From positions 1 to 10,990 of the forward strand of contig JABIUG010000069.1 in NCBI GenBank assembly GCA_018700655.1: DNA of 10,990 bases. The letters run 5' to 3'. This DNA is from Rhodospirillaceae bacterium. Its GTDB lineage: Bacteria; Pseudomonadota; Alphaproteobacteria; SP197. A program made the position numbers and the translations under genes. This document shows, piece by piece, positions 6,372 to 10,990 of this stretch; the first letter of the stretch is position 1; each line of letters starts with the position of its first letter. A model generated the notes under the pieces. It ran no database searches. It was not told where the DNA came from and saw only the letters and a program-made list of their open reading frames with translations.

Positions 6372-7550
6372 ATGGCAACATCAGCTGAGGACATTGCAGT
6401 CAGAGAGATTCTCTCCGATGGCGTTCTTTCGACCTTCGATCTCGACATTACCGAAGCACGTGGGTTGCCCAACGAAGCCTTCACGAGCGACGCATACTTC
6501 GCCATGGAGCAGAAGCGGTTGTTCGCCCGTACCTGGGTGTTCGCGGGTCTTGCCAGCGAACTTCCCAATGCGGGCGATGTGCGGCCGGTTGAGGTCGCCG
6601 GCCGCCCTGTCATTCTCACGCGTGGCAACGATGGAAAGATCCGGGTCTTTCAGAATGTCTGTCCCCATCGTGGCGCACGGCTGGTGATCGAAAATCTCGA
6701 CGGCAACGCGATGATGACCTGCCCCTATCATGCCTGGACCTATGCGATGGACGGCAAGCTGAAGTCGCGTCCGCATTTCCACAAACCTGACTGTCACGAC
6801 ACCGAAGGTGACGACAACATTTCGCTGTTTCCGGTGCGTTCGACGACCTGGTACGACTGGGTCTTCGTCAATCTCGATGGCAAGGCCGAACCCTTCGAGG
6901 ACCACATTGCTCCGGTCGAAGAATGGTTCCAGGGTTTCCCGCTCGACCCGATGCGCTGCGCGGAACATCGCGTTTTCGAGTTCGAGTGCAACTGGAAGCT
7001 CGCGGTCGAGAACTATTGCGACTTCTACCATGTCTTCCTGGTCCATCCGGCGCTACATCAGTCGATGTCCAAGGAGACGCGCAAGTCCATGCAATGCATG
7101 GGACGCCACCTGATGAACGACTACTGGTTCGATACCGAAAGCCGCGGCGGGCTGGGTGACAAATCAGCCGTCGGGATGAACCTCATTCCCGGCCTCAAGC
7201 CCGAATACGCAGGCAAGCAGGTCTATAGCGCGATCTTCCCCAACATGGCGGTCAACGTTTATCCGTCGAACGCCCAATGTGTCTTGTTCGAGCCGGTTTC
7301 GCCAGGCAAGACGCGCATGCACATGTGGTTCTACTTCGTCGATGGTGACCACACCAACCCGGCCTTCGCCGATGAGCGCGACAATCTCTACCAGGAGTGG
7401 GCCGCACTCAATGCGGAGGATGAAGGCATCTGCCGCCGCCTGCAGGAAGGTCGCATGTGCGATGCCTATGACGGCGGGCGTCTGGCGCCCTATTGGGATC
7501 AGGGCACGATTCACTTCCATCGCCAGCTTGCCGAGGTCATGACCGCCTGA
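6372..7550 (+). CDS. Rieske non-haem iron oxygenase, alpha (catalytic) subunit
   Basis: The 392-residue product is a complete oxygenase alpha subunit. The Rieske [2Fe-2S] site is CPHRG (Cys97, His99) with CPYHAW (Cys117, His120). The catalytic domain has NWKLAVENYCDFYHVFLVH (207-225), giving the electron-bridging Asp217 and iron ligands His220 and His225; Asp350 in NAEDEG is the likely third ligand. Such enzymes use NAD(P)H electrons, through a separate reductase, to hydroxylate aromatic rings or demethylate quaternary amines. The short spacing and lack of a beta subunit resemble the homotrimeric CntA/GbcA-like group, but the substrate cannot be assigned. No reductase or ferredoxin gene is in the window. 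The ATG at 6372 follows GAGGA (6363-6367). It diverges from the PPK2 gene and converges with the amidohydrolase, 31 bases away. Confidence 0.93.
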   Translation: MATSAEDIAVREILSDGVLSTFDLDITEARGLPNEAFTSDAYFAMEQKRLFARTWVFAGLASELPNAGDVRPVEVAGRPVILTRGNDGKIRVFQNVCPHRGARLVIENLDGNAMMTCPYHAWTYAMDGKLKSRPHFHKPDCHDTEGDDNISLFPVRSTTWYDWVFVNLDGKAEPFEDHIAPVEEWFQGFPLDPMRCAEHRVFEFECNWKLAVENYCDFYHVFLVHPALHQSMSKETRKSMQCMGRHLMNDYWFDTESRGGLGDKSAVGMNLIPGLKPEYAGKQVYSAIFPNMAVNVYPSNAQCVLFEPVSPGKTRMHMWFYFVDGDHTNPAFADERDNLYQEWAALNAEDEGICRRLQEGRMCDAYDGGRLAPYWDQGTIHFHRQLAEVMTA

Positions 7551-7581
7551 CACCGGCGTCGTCTTGCGCTCCTGCGATGGT

Positions 7582-8775
7582 TTAGGCGCGGTCGTTGCGG
7601 TAGGCCGTTCCGTCCTTCATCACGAAATCGACCTCGTGAAGCACGCCGATATCGTCCAGCGGGTTACGCGGAACCGCGATGATGTCGGCGATTCTGCCCT
7701 GGGCGATGGCGCCGAGATGTTCTTCCTGGCCCAACAGTTCGGCGCCGTTGCGGGTCGAGCAGATGATCGCCTCGGCGGGCGAGAAGCCGCATTTCTCGAC
7801 CATCAGCGTGACCTCCTGCATGTTCTCGCCGCAATGGTTGCCGGGGGTTCCGACATCGGTCCCCATGGCAACCTTCACGCCGGCCTTGCGCGCGGCGGTG
7901 AGTTGTTTCTGACGCAGTGCCTCCAGCGTCTTGTAGCGTTCATGGACATGGGGAAGCGCACGTTCGGCAAACGCCGGGTCTTTCAGGAAAGCATGGGCCG
8001 TGCAGAAGGTCGGGACCAGGAAGGTGCCGCGCTCGACCATCATCTGGCGTGCTTCATCATCGGCATAGGTGCCGTGTTCGATGCTGCGGCAACCGCAACG
8101 CACCGCATGTTTGATCGCATCGGTCGCATGGGCGTGGGCCGCGACATGGGTGTGGTTGTCTTCTGCGATCTCCACGGCGGCGGCGATCTCGTCGGGCCGA
8201 AGCTGGATCGCGTCCGCGCGCTCGTATTTGGTCGAGTTGACAGCGCCCGAGGCCAGGATTTTGATCAGGTTGGCGCCCATGGCGAGCTGCTTGCGTGCGG
8301 CCTTTCGGACTTCCTCGGGGCTGTCGCATTCCTCGTACATGCCGGGATAGTAGGGGCTGGAAGACGAGGTGATCGAAAGGATCTTGCCTGAACAGAAGAG
8401 GCGGGCCCCTTTGATCTGGCCGTCGTTGATCGCCTCGCGCACGGCGATCTCGTGATAATCCCAGCCGCCGACATCGCGCGCCGTGGTGATGCCGCACATC
8501 AGGAGACGCCGCGCATTCCAGGCCGCGTGGATCGCGATCGAGCCGGGCAGGGCATCACGCCAGACGTTGTTGCCGGCAGCGGTCGCGGTATCGAGCGTGA
8601 TGTGGACATGGTTGTCGATGAAGCCCGGCAGCAGCCAGCGGCCTTCCATGTCGAGGCATTCCGAGCCGGACGGAGCCTTGCCGATCTCGGTGATCCTGCC
8701 GTCCTCGACCTTCACATCGCCCGTCTTGAAGGCCCCGCTCGCGCTGTCAAACCATTGTCCGCCGCTCAACCACAT
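7582..8775 (-). CDS. Metal-dependent amidohydrolase (imidazolonepropionase/prolidase-like)
   Basis: The 397-residue product has the composite beta-sandwich plus TIM-barrel layout of Amidohydro_1 enzymes: an N-terminal strand region, then PGFIDNHVHI (50-59) with the metal-binding His56 and His58, the likely carboxylated Lys172 in NLIKILASG, His214/His216 in VAAHAHATDA, His234 in SIEHGTY and Asp307 in AMGTDVG. GRIADIIAVPRNPLDD near the C-terminus closes the sandwich domain. All expected catalytic residues are present. Relatives hydrolyse cyclic amides, dipeptides with proline, or N-acyl compounds in the cytoplasm. The start at 8775 has GGGAG on the minus strand (complement of 8783-8787), seven bases upstream. 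It ends with TAA, unlike most genes here, and diverges from the interrupted alpha/beta hydrolase gene. Confidence 0.92.
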   Translation of the reverse strand: MWLSGGQWFDSASGAFKTGDVKVEDGRITEIGKAPSGSECLDMEGRWLLPGFIDNHVHITLDTATAAGNNVWRDALPGSIAIHAAWNARRLLMCGITTARDVGGWDYHEIAVREAINDGQIKGARLFCSGKILSITSSSSPYYPGMYEECDSPEEVRKAARKQLAMGANLIKILASGAVNSTKYERADAIQLRPDEIAAAVEIAEDNHTHVAAHAHATDAIKHAVRCGCRSIEHGTYADDEARQMMVERGTFLVPTFCTAHAFLKDPAFAERALPHVHERYKTLEALRQKQLTAARKAGVKVAMGTDVGTPGNHCGENMQEVTLMVEKCGFSPAEAIICSTRNGAELLGQEEHLGAIAQGRIADIIAVPRNPLDDIGVLHEVDFVMKDGTAYRNDRA

Positions 8776-8842
8776 GGTCGCTCTCCCTGATGACGCGGGT
8801 CAGCATGCCTTGAAACGGGCCTGTGTCACCACCAGTTAAATA

Positions 8843-8859
8843 TACAATGTTTAATTGTA
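8843..8859. promoter_or_regulatory. AT-rich palindrome upstream of the alpha/beta hydrolase
   Basis: TACAAT-GTTTA-ATTGTA is a perfect 6-bp inverted repeat ending next to the ribosome site GGAG (8860-8863). It sits in the 94-base gap between two divergent genes and is much more AT-rich than its surroundings. It could be an operator; the left arm could also serve as a -10 box, though no good -35 is visible at the right distance. It could alternatively act in the RNA by masking the ribosome site. Confidence 0.45.
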
Positions 8860-8869
8860 GGAGTGAAAG

Positions 8870-9886
8870 ATGCCCCGTCTTCGGCGTCCCTTGCGCAATG
8901 CGGGTCTGGTCGTGCTTCTGGCTACAGCGGTTGTGGGAACGATCGCATCGTTCGGAATCGCAGGGGCCGTGTCCGATCCCGATATCGCGCTGGAGGAGGC
9001 CCGGTCTCTTCGGCTGCCACCGGTTGTCAATGACCGATCCACCGATCTTGCGTCTCTGCATGATGGGAATGCGCTGGATGTCGAGTTCATCGACCAGCGC
9101 TTCGCAGAAGCCACCGATCACCTGCAGAGTGTACGCTTTCTCATCGTGCCGGGTTACCTCACGGACTTCCTCATCGTGCCGCAGTCTATCGGATTGATGG
9201 ACCAGTTTGGCGGTCAGATCGCGGCGCTACGTGATGCCGGTTTTGATGTGGCAGTCGTGGACATTGATAGCGAAGCGACGGTGGCACAGAGTTCAGAGGT
9301 GCTGCGGGCCGCCGTGGCCGCCGATGAGCGCCCGGTGTGCCTGATCTCTCATTCGAAGGGCGGGCTCGATACCCTGGACTTCCTCATTCATGCCGGCCCA
9401 GAGACCAGGGAAAAGTTTGTCTGCTGGGTCGCCCTTCAGGCGCCGTTCGCAGGATCTCCGATTGCCGACGGTGTGGCGTCGCAGGACCTTCTGCGCTGGC
9501 CGTCGGAAGTGGCGCTGGAACTCTTTGGCGACGACGGTCAGTCGCTGCACGACCACCGCATGGATGTCCGCGGTGCCTATCTCGACGAAAACGCCGAAGA
9601 AATCGCAGAGATCGTCGCGTAGATTCCGATCCTGTCCGTGGCAGGTCGTGTCGACGATGTCCCGTTGCCGTCGAAACATGCTGTTCTGGGTTCCTGGCTC
9701 AACAGTGAGGGCATTGCCAACGACGGCATGGTTCCCACCTGGTCGTCTGTTCTTCCCGGCAACCGCCACGTCGTCGTCGACGGCCTCGGTCACACAGGCT
9801 CCGTGCTCGATCATCTCTTTGCCAAACCGACCGACCGGATTGCCCTGACCAAGGCGGTACTCGTGTTGGCGTTTGATACCCAGTGA
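8870..9886 (+). pseudogene. Exported alpha/beta hydrolase (lipase/esterase-like) interrupted by an in-frame TAG
   Basis: Reading from ATG 8870 gives an N-terminal basic stretch and one hydrophobic helix (12-34; signal peptide or membrane anchor), then an alpha/beta hydrolase core: FLIVPGYLTDF (90-100), SHSKGGLD (160-167, nucleophile Ser162) and ALQAPFAGSPIADG (178-191). A TAG at 9620-9622 (codon 251) stops it. The same frame then continues for 87 codons to TGA with normal coding sequence: IPILSVAG, NDGMVP (likely catalytic Asp285) and GLGHTGS (likely catalytic His308). The stop therefore separates Ser from Asp/His, and the short product should be inactive. One base change from CAG to TAG would explain it. 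Read-through is possible but unsupported: no other in-frame TAG was noted in neighbouring genes. GGAG at 8860-8863 supports the start. The substrate is unknown. Confidence 0.82.
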
Positions 9887-9932
9887 AATTGTTGCGAGGT
9901 CGGCGAAAACAGTTGTCACGCTGCCATCTGAT

Positions 9933-9959
9933 AGGTGAGGCTTATTCTCAATCTCACCT
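9933..9959. other. 7-bp inverted repeat between the hydrolase and PHP genes
   Basis: AGGTGAG (9933-9939) and CTCACCT (9953-9959) are exact reverse complements around a 13-base AT-rich spacer. It ends 15 bases before the PHP-gene ATG. It could be an operator for that gene or a weak terminator for the gene before it; the long loop makes a stable terminator unlikely. Confidence 0.35.
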
Positions 9960-9974
9960 TTGCCTGGATGGCAC

Positions 9975-10871
9975 ATGGACAAACTCGACTTCAGCCGGCC
10001 TGACCGTTTCTACAAGGGCAACATGCACACCCACAGTACCCATTCGGACGGCAGCCTGTCGGCCGAAGCGGTCTGTGACGCCTATCGGGGCGAGGGTTAC
10101 GACTTCCTGGTGATGACCGACCATTTCATGGAGGTCTACGGTTTTCCAGTCACCGATACCCGGCCTTATCGCACCGATGATTTCACCACGATCATCGGCG
10201 CGGAGCTCCATGCTCCGGAAACGGCGGTGGGTGAAATCTGGCACATCAAGTCGATTGGCCTGCCATTTGATTTCGAGCCACTGCGCGAAGGCGAGACCGG
10301 GCCCGAGATCGCCAAACGTGCCCATGAAGCTGGAGCGTTTATCGGGCTAGTGCATCCTTCCTGGTACGGCCTCACCCATGATGACGCGCGCCAGCTTCCC
10401 TTTGCCCATGCGGTCGAAATCTACAACCACGGCAGCGCCGTCGAGGTCGACCGTGGCCACGACTGGCCGTTTCTCGACACCCTGCTGAACGAAGGCTGGA
10501 AACTCTCGGGTTACGCCACAGACGATGCCCACGAACTTACCCACGACTGGCGTGGCGGATGGGTCATGGTCCAGGCCGAAGAGAACGAGCCCGAACTGCT
10601 GCTCGATGCGCTCAAGGCCGGGCGTTACTATTCCAGCATGGGCCCGGAAATCCACGACATCGCAATCGATGGCGACCACGTCACGGTGCGTTGTTCGCCC
10701 GCCAGTGTGATTTCGCTCCAGGGCAGGGGCTCACGCTCCAAGCGCGCCATGGGCGATAACCTGGAAACCGCAACGTTCGAACTCTATCCCTTCGAGAAGA
10801 GCTGGTTCCGCGTCACCATCAACGACGCCAACGGCAACCGCGCCTGGTCCAATCCCTACTGGCTCGACTGA
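9975..10871 (+). CDS. PHP-domain metallohydrolase (CehA/McbA-like)
   Basis: From the ATG at 9975 the product has 298 residues. The PHP metal site is clear: NMHTHSTHSDG (16-26) with His18, His20, His23 and Asp25, then MTDH (Asp49, His50), GAELH (Glu77, His79), His90, LVHPSW (His127), AVEIYN (Glu148) and YATDDAH (Asp183/184, His186). This set binds two or three metal ions and hydrolyses phosphoesters, or esters and carbamates in CehA/McbA. The C-terminal 90 residues (from about 210) form a beta-rich domain with the phrase RYYSSMGPEI common in this group. There is no signal peptide. A TTG at 9960 in the same frame is a poorer start; GGATGG (9966-9971) precedes the ATG at short distance. The substrate is unknown. 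Two GC-rich hairpins follow the gene. Confidence 0.9.
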   Translation: MDKLDFSRPDRFYKGNMHTHSTHSDGSLSAEAVCDAYRGEGYDFLVMTDHFMEVYGFPVTDTRPYRTDDFTTIIGAELHAPETAVGEIWHIKSIGLPFDFEPLREGETGPEIAKRAHEAGAFIGLVHPSWYGLTHDDARQLPFAHAVEIYNHGSAVEVDRGHDWPFLDTLLNEGWKLSGYATDDAHELTHDWRGGWVMVQAEENEPELLLDALKAGRYYSSMGPEIHDIAIDGDHVTVRCSPASVISLQGRGSRSKRAMGDNLETATFELYPFEKSWFRVTINDANGNRAWSNPYWLD

Positions 10872-10907
10872 CCCGAAACCGAACGAGTCAGTCGACCTTC
10901 ACCCCAG

Positions 10908-10931
10908 CCCTCTCCCGATCCCGGGAGAGGG
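10908..10931. repeat. REP-like GC-rich palindrome, copy 1
   Basis: CCCTCTCCCG pairs perfectly with CGGGAGAGGG around a 4-base loop (10918-10921), 37 bases after the PHP gene stop. No T-run follows, so it is more likely a dispersed REP-type repeat than an intrinsic terminator, though it may stall polymerase or protect the mRNA end. Confidence 0.7.
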
Positions 10932-10950
10932 AGCAGTTTCGAACATCTTA

Positions 10951-10974
10951 CCCTCGCCCGCCCGCGGGAGAGGG
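10951..10974. repeat. REP-like GC-rich palindrome, copy 2
   Basis: CCCTCGCCCGC (10951-10961) pairs with GCGGGAGAGGG (10964-10974) with one mismatch and a very short loop. It is closely similar to the copy at 10908-10931, with 19 bases between them. Paired REP-like units after a gene are common in proteobacterial genomes. Confidence 0.65.
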
Positions 10975-10990
10975 AGGGCCCCGCCGCGAA

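Noticed and set aside
6381..7046. Minus-strand frame opposite the Rieske oxygenase
   Set aside because: It is a shadow of the Rieske and iron-ligand coding sequence, with no ribosome site or domain.
7564..8391. Plus-strand open frame (275 codons) opposite the amidohydrolase at 7582-8775
   Set aside because: The opposite strand carries all catalytic motifs of a known family, and this frame shows none.
9138..9181. Repeated TCATCGTGCCG (FLIVP twice, 30 bases apart) in the hydrolase as a tandem duplication
   Set aside because: The bases between the repeats do not repeat, and the encoded strand region fits the family. It is probably coincidence.
9293..9982. Minus-strand frame opposite the alpha/beta hydrolase, running across its TAG
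   Set aside because: The plus strand shows the hydrolase motifs on both sides of the TAG, and this frame resembles no family.

Overview
The window is GC-rich DNA with tightly packed genes, most of them encoding catabolic or metal-dependent hydrolases. Gene content, codon use (mostly TGA stops, G/C wobble) and an FNR/FixK-type box suggest a free-living, probably marine or soil alphaproteobacterium. That assignment is inference, since no rRNA or other phylogenetic marker is present.

Layout, left to right. (1) 1-891: the ATPase half of an ABC exporter, cut by the window edge. (2) 857-1763: a strikingly AT-rich island of one 871-bp unit, bounded by a 36-bp direct repeat of the 3' end of the ABC gene. 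It carries one membrane-protein gene that reads as frameshifted. (3) 1810-3009: an Amidohydro_2-family metal-dependent hydrolase, once probably directly downstream of the ABC gene. (4) 3054-4477: a YafY-type HTH/WYL regulator divergent from a pyridoxamine-phosphate-oxidase-fold protein, with a perfect palindrome midway between them as the likely operator. (5) 4462-4860: a cupin, convergent with and overlapping the oxidase-fold gene. (6) 4933-5169: a small exported I78-type peptidase inhibitor. (7) 5191-6218: a polyphosphate kinase 2 gene broken by an apparent 13-bp deletion, with an FNR/FixK-like box upstream. (8) 6372-7550: a Rieske oxygenase alpha subunit. (9) 7582-8775: an imidazolonepropionase-like amidohydrolase. 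(10) 8870-9886: an exported alpha/beta hydrolase interrupted by an in-frame TAG. (11) 9975-10871: a PHP-domain (CehA/McbA-like) metallohydrolase. (12) 10908-10974: two REP-like GC-rich hairpins.

There is no single obvious pathway. The Rieske oxygenase, two amidohydrolases, PHP hydrolase and cupin look like an accessory collection for degrading small organic compounds. Most are single genes in divergent or convergent pairs. Three of the twelve genes (island gene, PPK2, alpha/beta hydrolase) are disrupted, each by a different kind of lesion, so the segment is either decaying or poorly assembled.

The most interesting structure is the AT-rich island. It carries, or left behind, a second copy of the ABC gene's last codons, and the two copies differ only at synonymous third positions. 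This is the signature of an element that integrates at the 3' end of a protein-coding gene and restores it. Outside the island no gene-free stretch exceeds about 155 bases.
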